DNA of 64,000 bases from Delphinapterus leucas (taxonomy: Eukaryota > Chordata > Mammalia > Artiodactyla > Monodontidae): positions 2,368,814-2,432,813 of the forward strand of contig NW_022098024.1 in NCBI RefSeq assembly GCF_002288925.2, read 5' to 3'. Shown one piece after another: positions 32,888 through 44,148 of this stretch; position 1 is the first letter of the stretch; each line of letters starts with the position of its first letter. A program made the position numbers and the translations under genes. The notes below the pieces were generated by a model that was not told where the DNA came from, did not search any database, and saw only the letters and a list, made by a program, of their open reading frames with translations.

Positions 32888-34425
32888 CTAGAGCACCAGC
32901 CTGTGGGAAGTGTCTTCACTGAGAGTCAGGGTAGAGTACACAAGCAGAAGGCATGAAAGGATTTCACTGATGCATTTGAATGTCACTAGGTCACACTCAG
33001 GGGAGGTCAAAAAGCAGAACTTGTGACAGGGACCAGCCTTATCATGCTGATGCACCCGGTCACCTGAGCGGGGTGCTCACAGCCTGTTTGTGGTGACTTT
33101 GAGGAATCAGGAAAGCATGAAGTTTTGAAAATTTATAATATTTGATCACAGTATCTTCAAATAATAAAACTCACCAGAGAAAGCTTTATAGCTGAATGCC
33201 AATGTCATCACTTTAGGGATTACCAAACCAGAAGCAAATCATCAAACATCAACCGTTTATTTGATTAGCCTACTTAACGCTATATGAAACGCAGATACTT
33301 TTTTTGTAAACTAATTTCAGCTCAGCAATATGATTGGTTGGATATGAATCAGGCAGAGGAATTAGATAATCTTAAAAAGTTATAGTAGTCTGGTAAATCA
33401 CCCTGATCCAAACACTTGGAGATTATTATATCTGGTGTTCTAGCATCCTTTTCTTTGGCATCGCTGTCAGATCTATTTCATCATTACTTCCTCTTTTCCA
33501 TAATTTACAGTGATCAAATGCCAGTAGCTTTTCTTGGATCCTATCCTTATGTCAACTTTCCTAATTTCAAAACATTTTCACAGCACAATATGGTTTCCAA
33601 GTTTGTGCCCTTAAATTCTTTTCCCTGTGTGGGTACCATAGAAATATGCATATGCTGGAATTTTCTGAAAGGTAGCATGTGATTGGGGAACAATTAATGT
33701 GCATATTTGTAGAAAAAGTTTTAAAAAGATCATTTGAATATATAAAAGTTAAAAAATGTTGCACAAATAATTATTATTCATATTCTGACATTATTTAATT
33801 TCTTTTTCTATGCATAGGTTTAGGTATCTTTCTTTCTTGGTTAATTGTACTCATAAATTATATATTCTGCTATGTTTTCTTAATATTAAGTCATAAGAAA
33901 TTCCCATTTTATCATTTTTCTATTTTAAAATTAATTTGAATGCTCAAAGAAAAAGATGCGATACCAGTTGACTGAGAGCTTTTGAAAGATATTCAAAAGA
34001 GTTTGCAGTATCTATCATTAAAAAAATCTTGTCAAGGTAACAAATAATAATTATAACAGGAAAGTATTATATGTTCTCCATTATTTTATGATACTGCATA
34101 TTTAATTGATTGTGAATGTTACTTTACATTTATAAATATGTTTGCTATGTTGCTCCATAAGCTTCATAATTACTTTAAAAACTGCATATCCTAGAGTGGA
34201 TGTCATCAGTTAGACTAGTCAGTTTTGTATTGTTGCTCACTCAATCACTTGACTCTTTTTAAATAACAGAAACGGTTGTGAGATGACAACATTTTCACAT
34301 AAAATATTTTACCTGTTTTTATATCATTTCTTCAATTATGTTCACAGAAAATATATCAATTGTTCACTGATTATAAACAATTTTAAAAAATTTAACCCAC
34401 TGCGGTCAAACCAGACCTACACAAT
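32888..34425. other. Unique stretch with no gene seen
   Basis: AT-rich unique DNA. An 88-codon plus frame at 33416-33682 has no recognisable family. Confidence 0.5.
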
Positions 34426-34479
34426 GATCTTTTAAAATATATGCTCTCACCAGAAATATGTTTGTTGGTGGTAGATTGG

Positions 34480-34885
34480 TTTTAAAAAGCCCCAATTCTC
34501 CAATTCCCCTTGCAATATAATTTTGAAGCTCCTCCCAGCAAGAGGTAGGCTCTATTTCCACACCTATGGAAACTGAGCTTATCTTGTGACTTGCCATGGC
34601 CAAGAGAACGTGGAAGAAATGATAATTTGTTTGTTCTGAAAAGAGGCTTTAAGCTTGCCACTGCCCTCTCTTAAAATCCTGTCTCCACCATGATAATCAG
34701 CTTGGCTGATTGGAGGACTATCACCTTGACTTGCAGTTGAATGGAGGGGCCCAGATGTTATCAGAAGTGCCCAGATAACTCACAGATGGTGAGCAAAAAT
34801 AAATGTTTCTTCTTGCATTCCACTGAAGTTTTGTGGGTACTTTTTTTAGGGGTAGCATTGTTGTAGCAATAGATGTGTCCAATTC
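34480..34885 (+). repeat. Probable MLT1-type MaLR LTR relic
   Basis: 'ccaattctccaattccccttgcaatat', 'ctcctcccagcaagaggtaggctctatttccacacc', 'tcttgtgacttgccatggcc', later 'gagcaaaaataaatg' resemble old MaLR LTRs, with an AATAAA-like signal near the end. Subfamily uncertain. Confidence 0.55.
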
Positions 34886-35945
34886 ACTGTATTCTCATGA
34901 TCAAAGAATATTTTATATATTAATTAGTTAGGAAAAAATGTTACTTATTCTTTAAAATTCTCAGTGTCTATTAGGTGAGATTTATAGTAATTCAAGTCCT
35001 CAGATATAAGTACACATTTGGAGCAACTGAACAAAGATATAGACCGTGGAGGCTACCTTGTGTGTGTTTAAAATTCTTTATTTGTAGGACCTATATGATA
35101 CACCTTATAAATAAATATAGTACCTGCAAAGGAGGAACTTTCAGCCACCCTTCATCTGAAAGATGTTAAGTGTAACTCACCATTAACTGGTTGCTTGGGT
35201 TTTATAATGCAGTGTCATTAGAGGTAAGAAGGTGATGCAAATATTTTAAAAATACACACATTAGTTGACGTTGGTAAAATTTCAAATTAATATGGTTTGG
35301 ATGATGATTCTGGATTTAGGTAATATCTGATACTTCCGTTTTTAAAAATTTTGTGGTAGAATACCAAATGGGCTTTGAGTGTTTAAAGAATGCAGTTACG
35401 TATTAAAACAAGGATATAAAAGAGAACAATTAGACAATTTTTTCTCCTGAATTTTTGCGTTATGAAAATGCAGAATACTTCAGTACTTAATGTGGATACA
35501 AGATGTGTCAGTGTCTATGCTCAGGAAAGTAACTAAAATAATGCTATACATTTATTAATAGAATGCCAGCTGTGCTTAAAAGAGAGAGGTAGAGGTATCA
35601 CAGCACAAGCTCATTTCTGTCAGGATGTAAATTTTAAATATATCTGCCATTTTAGCACGGGGGAATTAAAATTAAGTCACGTTTATGCTAAATGTGGTTT
35701 AGGTTCATATATTGGCAAATTAGTGAACAAAGAAGAAAAAATAGTCATGAAAAGTGATCTCCTGGCCATTAATGAAGAATGATAAGACAGGAGGATTGCA
35801 AAAAGCAGGGTATGTATAGTAAAGAAATATCCAGAAAAGAAGCCTCCAAATAATAACTATTAAGAAAAATAGAAGTCCATAAATTGGTGAGAAGAAACAC
35901 TTTTAGAGTAATGGGAGTAAGAAATGAGGGATTAGCTCATGTACC
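34886..35945. other. Unique stretch with no gene seen
   Basis: No exon or repeat recognised. Confidence 0.5.
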
Positions 35946-35949
35946 AAAC

Positions 35950-36215
35950 ACATTATTAGAGTTCTTTATTTATCTTCAGTATCACCTCCTCCATTTATCC
36001 CATGGACCTCTGTGCTGTTAGAGGACTCTTCACATAACTCTATCATAGATCTTCCCATAATGCATTTTAACTGCATATTTATGTACCTGTCTCCTTCATG
36101 AGAGTGTAAAATCCCCGGAGGCAATAATATACAAACTGATGCTGTATTCTCAATCCCTTACATACAGCTTGGTTCATAGGAAGGTATCCAATGAATGTTT
36201 TTTTGAATGGATGGA
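35950..36215 (+). repeat. L2 3'-end relic
   Basis: 'gcatatttatgtacctgtctccttcatgagagtgtaaaatcc', 'ctgtattctcaatcccttacatacagcttggttcatagg', 'caatgaatgtttttttgaatggatg' follow the L2 3' terminus, ending in TGAATG-like units. Confidence 0.7.
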
Positions 36216-36255
36216 TGAATGTCTAAGCAGACAAACAGAAGTAGTACACCTAGGT

Positions 36256-36272
36256 GTTAGGGTTAGGGTTAG
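36256..36272 (+). repeat. Short interstitial telomere-like repeat
   Basis: GTTAGGGTTAGGGTTAG, 2.8 exact units of the vertebrate telomere hexamer inside unique DNA. Confidence 0.85.
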
Positions 36273-36505
36273 AGCAGAGAGAGAGAGGAAGACACAATAA
36301 TGTGTGAGGCTCCTCTGGTTACTGAAGTTTGAGATAAGGTGAGTTAGGTATCCAGGCATGGCAGAAAGAAAATACGAGACAGCAGCATTCAGGATATACT
36401 GAGGCACAATCTTAACATAGCAAGTAACCTCTGTTTAATAATTATATGGTGTCAGGGGATCAGCCACTTAGAAGTTAGAGAGAAGGAGTAAAGATTGTAC
36501 ATGAT

Positions 36506-36716
36506 GGGCTTCTCTGGTGGCGAAGTGGTTGAGAGTCCGCCTGCCGATGCAGGGGACACGGGTTCGTGCCCCGATCCGGGAAGATCCCACATGCCGCGGA
36601 GCGGCTGGGCCCATGAGCCATGGCCGCTGAGCCTGCGCGTCCGGAGCCTGTGCTCCACAACGGGAGGGGCCACAGCAGTGAGAGGCCCGCGTACCGCAAA
36701 AAAAAAAAAAAAAAAA
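36506..36716 (+). mobile_element. CHR-type SINE, short form (copy 2)
   Basis: Full-length and close to consensus, with many CpGs intact (gccgcggagcggctgggccc, ctgcgcgtccggagcc) and a pure A tail of about 21. The duplication aaagattgtacatga is exact at 36490-36504 and 36717-36731. Intact CpGs and a pure tail suggest it is the youngest SINE in the window. Confidence 0.96.
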
Positions 36717-36731
36717 AAAGATTGTACATGA

Positions 36732-37340
36732 CGGAAAGGGGTGAATTAATAGAGCACATTCAAGTAATTTAATACTTTGGCATATTGATCTCTCTCTATC
36801 CAATTAAAAGTTTCATAAAAATGATGACTTTTATAGTAAAATATTTCAGTAAGTCATTGCCATCATATTTCCTTGACTGAGTATGTAAAGCTTCATGCAA
36901 TGTCAACTTAGCCTCTTCAACTTAGTGCAATGCTGTATTGCTCACAAAGCTTATCTTGACTTCCTTTAGGATGACAGTGAGTCACAGAAACACAACTTCC
37001 CATCTAGTTCTGAGGTCTCCTTCTGTCTTTGGCAAAACAACCTGGAAGGGTGGCACACAGATCTCCAGTCATCCCAAGGATGCTAACCTCTATTCCCTGA
37101 GCAACTGTGATTAAATTTTTCTTTCTCAGACCCAATCTTTGTACTTTAGACTGAGATTATCATTATGCAGATGAGTTTGATTTCTTCACCAGTTCCTGTT
37201 GAGACGGAAGTTTGAACTTGGCAAAAGGTAGGAAGTCAAGCTGAGGACTGTGTTGACCCAACCCTCCCAAGATGCCATAGACACTGTAGAACTTACCACC
37301 ACTGAACACAATATATATAATACACTTATTGAACACTTTT
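36732..37340. other. Unique stretch with no gene seen
   Basis: No exon or repeat recognised. Confidence 0.5.
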
Positions 37341-37344
37341 TTCA

Positions 37345-37515
37345 AATTTTCTTTCTCCCCTAGATATCATGTAAATTCCATGGACCTAGATATATTTTAA
37401 TCTGTTTGATTCACTAATATAACCCAAGCATCTAAAATCATGCCTAGGACACAGAACATACTCAGTATTTGTTGAGTGAATGAAGAATGAATAAATGGAT
37501 AGATGGATGGATATA
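37345..37515 (+). repeat. L2 3'-end relic
   Basis: 'ctcccctagatatcatgtaaattccatgg', 'catgcctaggacacagaacatactcagtatttgttgagtgaatgaa' match the L2 3' end, terminating in degenerate (GATG/GAAT)n. Confidence 0.75.
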
Positions 37516-37589
37516 CTGAAACTGTGAACGTTCATATGTTTTAACGCAGAAGGTTCAATTTTAGCAAGTTAAGAAAATTTTCAGATGAA

Positions 37590-37980
37590 TGCACAGTAGT
37601 GTTTACAGGAATGTTTATTACAATGTTATTTATAATAATAAGAAACAAAAAAGTTACATGTCCACTAATAAGAGATTGGTTTAATAGATTAACATTACAT
37701 ACCAAGGATTGTAATAAAGCCATGAAAAATATCTACATACATTATTAACACAGATAGATGTTACAATAAACTATTACATTTGTTTAAATGCTCACTTACA
37801 AATTAACAGATACAATATAGTAATATTTGTTCAAAGGTCTAGAAGTATACGTATCAGCCATTAAAGTTAGTTATTCTTGTGTAAATATGGATGCAATTTT
37901 ACATTTTTCTTTACCTCCATATTTTTGAATATTTTTTTCATAACAATCCCAAATAATAAGGGAAAAATTCAGTAAAGACA
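37590..37980 (+). repeat. Old L1M 3'-region relic
   Basis: 'tacaggaatgtttattacaatg', 'gagattggtttaatagatt', 'ggattgtaataaagccatgaaaaatatctac', 'gcaattttacatttttctttacc' parallel the L1M 3' UTR, plus orientation. Diverged; ends approximate. Confidence 0.5.
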
Positions 37981-40376
37981 TAACATTTTTACATAAATTA
38001 AAATGCCCCAAAAGATATAATTTTGGTGGGGAAGAAAACATTCTTGTTCTTCATTGTGTTTTGGACATAAAGTACAATTTCTCCAATGGGTGTAACACAC
38101 CTTTCAATTAATTTTGCAAATATCTGATCACACCAGTTTTAAAAATTATAAAATAAACAAAACTCTATGAGATAAAATTTTTACTAATAAGCAGAGAAGT
38201 ACATTTTCATCCCTCTGAACTTCAACCATTTGTAAAATGAACATAATAGCAACTTTATCAGAGATTGTGAGAATGAAAGGATATGTTTTAAAGAAATTTT
38301 CCTAAATGCTTGCTGTATGGTAGGCAGCAAGGAACATAAATTCCTCTTCTACCTGCAACCCCTGTCCTCTTTTTTACAATCTGCCAACTGGGAAAATAAA
38401 GTTTAGCATTGGAATTTTTCCCAGAATAGATTTCACACACTGCAACTAACCATATCAGGTGTCTGAGAATCACTTCTGGGTCAAGTACTGATCTAGTCAA
38501 CAATTATTTATGTGTTCTTGAATGTGTCGTTGATCTGTGAAGCCACTGGGGATCATTGACATCTGACAGCTCTAAAGGGTGATAGCGAGGATAAACATAA
38601 ACTTCACCTTAAAGGACATCAAGTGTTAAAAGTAGGGAAGCATTTAATAGCATGGTTCTGCCCTTCAAATGGTAAATTAGAAGCCAGTTCACAAGTGAAA
38701 CATGAAGACAGAGAGGGAATCATGAACCTGACTGGAAGGAACCGTGAATCCATTGGCGTACACTTGCTGTTTTTATCCATTATCAGCTCAAGACACTCTC
38801 ACACCAACTGCAAGGAGATAAAAGTCTGAATATCTTATTACCAGTTCCCTTGAGCCCCGTGGCCAAATCTTTTTATGATTTGAGCTTAATTACCTTGAAA
38901 GAGGTGCATCAGTTTTATGAGGTTACAAATAAAAAGATTTAGATCTTCCCTTGTGTTAAACTAGTCTATAGATTGAACTCTAAACAATTGTCTCTGTTCC
39001 AGCTTTGTGAAAAGCAAGTAGATCATTTCTTTAAGGGAATATACAGTATCAAGTAATCCTAAGCCCCCACTTGGTACTGAATAATGATGACGATGATGAT
39101 AATAATGATAATAATAATGATAGAAAATAAATTTCTTATTAATAAAATTCCAAAGAACTACTAGGGCATGTGACTCTTAAGGTTTTTATAACCTATTAAT
39201 CACAATATCTTTTTTTCCTTATTGCCCTTAGTAATTTCAACAGGTGAGTCCACTAACATTTAAGTTTTAAATCTTACAAATGTCATATTTCAGCATGAAA
39301 TTTGACCACAGTGCTTAAATAACTTTAGGGCATTCAATGCACCACATTTCTTAGAATCGATGCTACTTTCCTTAGAGCAAATTTAAGAGCTAAAATTTAT
39401 ATGTCACTCACTGTGTTTAGATGTGAGTTATGGTGGAATCCTGTGTATTACCTTCCTAGGGCCAAGCAATAGACTGGGTGGATTGCCTGTGTATATGAGG
39501 TATTTTCTTAAAACACTTTTCACCTTCACAAAGGGCAATTACGGTTTCCCTGCCACATTAGTGGAGCAGTCAAATAAATTGCCTACTTATTGGTTTGATA
39601 TGAATGTCTATTTAAGATATTTAGCAGTTAATTGTGCTTAAAAATTGGAAATGATTTAGTAGAGGAAGTTGAGAGCTTGCCATCTGAGTTAGGAGAATAA
39701 TAACATTAATAATCATGTCAGTGAAATATCTCAGTTGGTTTTCATGTTGTCTAAGTCATATACAATAACTTTTCAGTCAAACAGATGTTGGAAAATAGGG
39801 TGGTTAATACAATTTTCTCTTTATTCCATCAATTCACCTATGCTGTGATTGCCAAGACAAGGATGATCTTGTTATGAACAGACATATGGAGCTTTTAATC
39901 TTAATTGAATTCTTTGCTGTGTGCTCTCTGTTTCTGATTGTGTGTACACTTGTAGCATTTCTTCTAGATTATTTCGTATTTATCTGTCCATATCATAAAG
40001 TTAACACTTTATATGGTCTTCCTCTATAACATTTTAGGAACTTACATGTGTGCCCATTTTTTAGAAGCACATTGACCATCCTTAAAATGTGAAAAACGAA
40101 AGAGTAAGAAGCAAATATAGAAGAAAAAAAAAAAGTTCTGGGAACCTATTTGTAATCTAAGTTCATTGGGTTTTAGCTTACTCAAATACCCCTCTGAAAC
40201 CGCATGACTTTCTATCTTTCAACACAAAATAAAGGACAGTATCTTTCACATTTTTTATTAGGGTTCCATTAAACAGACATGAATCTACCCTCACAAGCCT
40301 CTCAATTTCTTGAAAGCAGGGATGTTGATTTTTTATTTGATACTCCCCCTGATTTCTAAATAGTATCATAATTGTT
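37981..40376. other. Unique stretch; GAT/AAT microsatellite at 39081-39122
   Basis: No exon seen in 2.4 kb. The only repeat recognised is an impure (GAT)n(AAT)n tract near 39081-39122. 39420-39640 holds a 72-codon frame without family resemblance. Confidence 0.5.
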
Positions 40377-40458
40377 GCTTATTAAGAAAATGGTTAATTG
40401 AATATATGTAAATAAATGCTTATTAAGAAAATGGTTAATTGAATATATATAAATAAAT
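40377..40458. repeat. 41-bp tandem duplication
   Basis: Copies 40377-40417 and 40418-40458 both begin gcttattaagaaaatggtta and differ by a single G/A change. A recent direct duplication in unique DNA. Confidence 0.95.
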
Positions 40459-40844
40459 TTAATATTTTTATGTTAGCTAGAGGAACAGAAGAAAAACCTA
40501 AATCTTTCCCTCCATCAAATTTAGAGCAATGCTTGAAAATTATAGCGTTTTTAGAATAAAACATAAGTAAACAAAAGAGGAGGCTGTCAAACCGACCAAT
40601 AGAAAGTATTGTGTATACATTTTTTAATAAGCCAGCTATGTCTGAGGATGATGCAGTTGAGGTGTCGAACATCACTTATCAGAATGGCATGAAAAAGTGG
40701 AAAAAATCTATATCATATAAGATTTTGAGGGACATGCAAATTTTGTTATAAGTGAATTGAGGAGCAAATTAAGGTTTTATCTTTGCTTTTTTTCTTTTTT
40801 TTTCTGGGGGAATTGGCATGATCATCTTGTTGAAATTGTTTAAA

Positions 40845-41340
40845 AGTGATTCCTTTAGCTGCTGTATGGAGAGTGCTTAGAGAAGGACAAGGGTTAGGGA
40901 CTCTGGTAAGGAAACCATTCCAATTGCTCAGTCAAGAGACAGCTCTAGCTTGGACGATTGGCACTGCTAATGGAGAGAAAGCAATGAGTTTAGAGATTTT
41001 TCTGAATTAGAATTGATATGAATTACTGATATACTGAATGTGAATTTGGAGAAAAGGAGTTATCTCAAATCTCTGTCCTGAGACTTAATGACTATTCTAA
41101 AATCTCAACTGGGATTTTAGAATAGTCATTAAGTAAACCCTAGGAGACTGAGCAGTAATTTTGGTGGGTGGTGGAAACAATCCAACGCTCAAGTTTGGAC
41201 ATATTGGGAGAAGCCCATGAGACAACCAAATGAAGTCAAGTGGGTACTTAAATATGTGGGTCTGGAGCTCAAAAGAAATACCTGGGTTGACCATATGAAT
41301 GGTCAGGATCTGTAGACAAATAGGATCTAAACTCATGGAA
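40845..41340 (-). repeat. L2 relic carrying a fold-back insertion
   Basis: Antisense L2: 'cctttagctgctgtatggagag', 'tggcactgctaatggagagaaag', 'gtcctgag..caactggg', 'gctcaagtttggacatattgggag', 'agtgggtacttaaatatgtgggtctggagctc'. A perfect hairpin occupies 41083-41134, between the 'cctgag' and 'caactgg' that are adjacent in L2. Confidence 0.7.
41083..41134. repeat. Perfect 22-bp inverted repeat with 8-nt spacer
   Basis: Arms 41083-41104 (acttaatgactattct..) and 41113-41134 (..agaatagtcattaagt) are exact reverse complements separated by tcaactgg. It can extrude as a cruciform. It lies inside an L2 relic. Confidence 0.95.
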
Positions 41341-41344
41341 ATGA

Positions 41345-41452
41345 ATAATATTGTCTATGATAATATTGTCTAATATTGTCTAATATTGTTTATGTATTAT
41401 GTAATATTGTTACATAAAATAGTATAGTACATAAAATAGTATAGTACAAAAA
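41345..41452. repeat. Local AT-rich tandem repeats
   Basis: Degenerate (taatattgtc)n units, then an exact 17-bp duplication (acataaaatagtatagt at 41412-41428 and 41429-41445). Confidence 0.85.
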
Positions 41453-41566
41453 TTTGCATCCATGGACAGTAAAATAGGCATTCACTGAACGTGCACACCA
41501 TTAAATTTTGGTAAAACTTTATAGAAAAATTCATCAGAATTCAAAATAATAAAACACAATATTTTA

Positions 41567-41768
41567 GGGGCTTCCCTGGTGGCGCAGTTGTTGAGAGTCC
41601 ACCTGCCGATGCAGGGGACACGGGTTTGTGCCCCAGTCCGGGAAGCGGAGCGGCTGGGCCCGTGAGCCATGGCCGCTGAGCCTGCGCGTCTGGAGCCTGT
41701 GCTCCGCAGCGGGAAAGGCCACAACAGTGAGAGGCCCGCGTACCGAAAAAAAAAAACCAAAAAAACCC
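41567..41768 (+). mobile_element. CHR-type SINE, short form (copy 3), 13-bp deletion
   Basis: Near-consensus CHR SINE with many CpGs. Compared with copy 2 it lacks 13 bases (atcccacatgccg) between 41645 and 41646, just after the B-box region. The duplication cacaatatttta is at 41555-41566 and 41769-41780. Its tail carries C interruptions (ccaaaaaaacccc). Confidence 0.94.
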
Positions 41769-41780
41769 CACAATATTTTA

Positions 41781-42220
41781 AAGTAAAACAGTAATGTAAA
41801 ATAGTACTAATAATTGTAAAAGGAATAATATAATAGTACTTATTTCATTTATCTTAGAGAAATTGTATTGTTTACAATTATCTTGCAGCCTATTAGGTTC
41901 AGTTAAATGATGGAATGCTTGAACCACAGGACTAATTTTACATCTAGACTTTTTTTTTTCTTGGTTTTCAGTTCTACTAATTAGAAAATTCAATTTCAAA
42001 ATAACAGATTATCAGGAATAACTACATGGCGCTGCTGGATCATTCTGGAAAATTATATAAAAAATAGTCTAAGAAATGATAGGCAGTTTCCTCCTTAAGA
42101 CTGTTCACATGACCCTTTCAGCTACTAAGTCAAATAATACATCACACTCAAAAACTGGAATTGTGGATGTTTCAGTATTTTAAGTAACAGTGAATAGGTT
42201 CCCATACTCTCTAGTTCCAA
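41781..42220. other. Unique stretch with no gene seen
   Basis: AT-rich with no recognised repeat or exon. Confidence 0.5.
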
Positions 42221-43090
42221 ATGTCAATATAACCTCAGACACTTAATCCCATCTTCATACTAATAGACCTTGTCATTATCAATAACTTCATTGTCATCAT
42301 AATCTCAATCCCAAATTCATAGTTTACATTCTCTGACCACAACCTGTTACTTTCTAACTCACTCACCAAATAGTCTACCTCTAGCAGTCAACTGCTCTTT
42401 GATTACTTATCTAATAAATCAATCACTTTATCTCCAGACCCCAGGGATGTTCCTTCTCTTCTCCTTACCCGTTTATAATTCCGTGGTCAAGCATTTTACT
42501 CTTTCCCTTGCATATTCCCTCAACGTCTTCGGTCTTCTCTTGCTTTTGTGATTTTCCCTTAAAAAAGCCACAATGATGGTTAAATTTATATCTCTTATTC
42601 CTGCACCTCTACATTTGATTCTGTTGAGGGAAAACACATAATCATGCGCTTGGCCATATTTTACAGGCATGAGCTCAAACCTCAAGTGGTACATTAATTC
42701 TGTCAGGCAGTCATACCTCTTTAGACCAGTCCTTCTCCCATTCTCCTATATGTGTTTCATACCTTCTCTTCAAACTCCCAACACCATCTCCCTCATCCTT
42801 ATTCTCAGCTGATAACCTTACTTCTTAATATTTAAAAAGAAATGAAGCAGTCCTAAGAGAACTTGCACTGTCTCCTACGATCTCATCTATCATCAGTATC
42901 TGCACATTTGTGCTCACCTTACCCATCTGTTATGGTAAATGAATGGTCCATCCATCTACATAAAGTTAGCCCTTTCCATATCACACCATATCCCATGTTC
43001 TCTCTCCTACTCAAGAGCATACAAACTTGCCCCTTTCTCTTCTAGATCATTACAATCAGTAGACAAACCTGCTGTGATTTCCCTTAGCTA

Positions 43091-43137
43091 AAATGAATGA
43101 ATAAATGAATGAATGAGTGAATGAATAAATAAATAAT
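43091..43137 (+). repeat. (GAAT)n microsatellite
   Basis: About eleven GAAT/AAAT/GAGT units inside the L2 relic. Confidence 0.9.
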
Positions 43138-43774
43138 ACTTTCATGATCACACTTCATGTGCTAACTATTGCCTCATTTCTTTCTTTTTTTCTTTTTTGT
43201 AGCAAAACATCTCAGAAAAAGTTACTCAACTTTCTGTTTCCAACTTGTGTTCTTCCATTTTCTCTCAAATTTGCTCCACTAAGACCTTCATCCCTGCACA
43301 TAGCCAAAATGGGTCTTGTCAATGTCTTCACTAACTTCTACCAGGTTAAATCCAAAGGGCAGCACCCAGTCCTCATCTTATCTGACCAATCAGCAGCTTC
43401 TGACATAGTTGATGACTTCTTGATGCTTTTTCTTCACTTGGCTTCCAAGATACTACTGTACCTTCCTGGCTTTCCTCCTGGTTATGCCTTTTACTACTGG
43501 TTGTTTCTTACCAGGATCATTTACTAACTCCTCCTCTTTTATCCTTACCTCTTAATGTTCGGGGTCCTGGGGCTCATTTCTTCCCTCTCTTCTCTTGTCT
43601 CTCTACACTCACTTCCTTGTTGATTTCATCCGATCTCATACCTTTAAATATGCCAAGCTTGTATCTTCAGGCTTCTAAACTCATATATCAAGTTAATATA
43701 TCTCCCCTGGGAGAGATAATAGGGATCTTAAATTCACTGTATTCAAAACCAAACTCCTAATTGTCTCCTCACTT

Positions 43775-43935
43775 AGGGTTGCCAGATAAAATATAAGACA
43801 CCTAGTAAAACTTGAATTTCAGAAAAAACAACAAATTGGATTTTTTAGTATCAATACAAGTATATTCCAAATATTGTCTGAAATTCAAATTTAACAAGGG
43901 GTCATCTATTTTTCTTTGCTGAATATGGAAGTCCC
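43775..43935. mobile_element. Palindromic non-autonomous DNA transposon relic
   Basis: Starts agggttgccagataaaatat and ends in its approximate inverse (tgaatatggaagtccc), with subterminal arms cttgaatttcaga and tctgaaattcaaattt. This fits a widespread mammalian palindromic MITE-like family whose name I am not sure of. It is inserted in the L2, which continues on both sides. Confidence 0.7.
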
Positions 43936-44072
43936 CCAAATCTGTTCTACCCACAGAACTAAACTGGTGACAACTCTATCCTTCCACTTGATTAGGCCCA
44001 AATATCTTGGAGTGATCTCCAACTTCTCCTTTTCTGACCCCACATCCCAATCTAGCAGGAATGACAGAATAT

Positions 44073-44148
44073 ATTCAGAGTCTTATTACTTTTGACCATC
44101 AGTTTACTACAATTCAGAGTCATTTTACTTTTGACCATCAGTTTACAT
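44073..44148. repeat. 39-bp tandem duplication in L2
   Basis: attcagagtc..ttacttttgaccatcagttta occurs at 44073-44111 and 44112-44148 with few differences. Confidence 0.9.

Noticed and set aside
43144..43527. 127-codon plus frame as a host gene
   Set aside because: Its middle (LSDQSAASDIVDDF) is decayed L2 reverse transcriptase, so it is repeat-derived.
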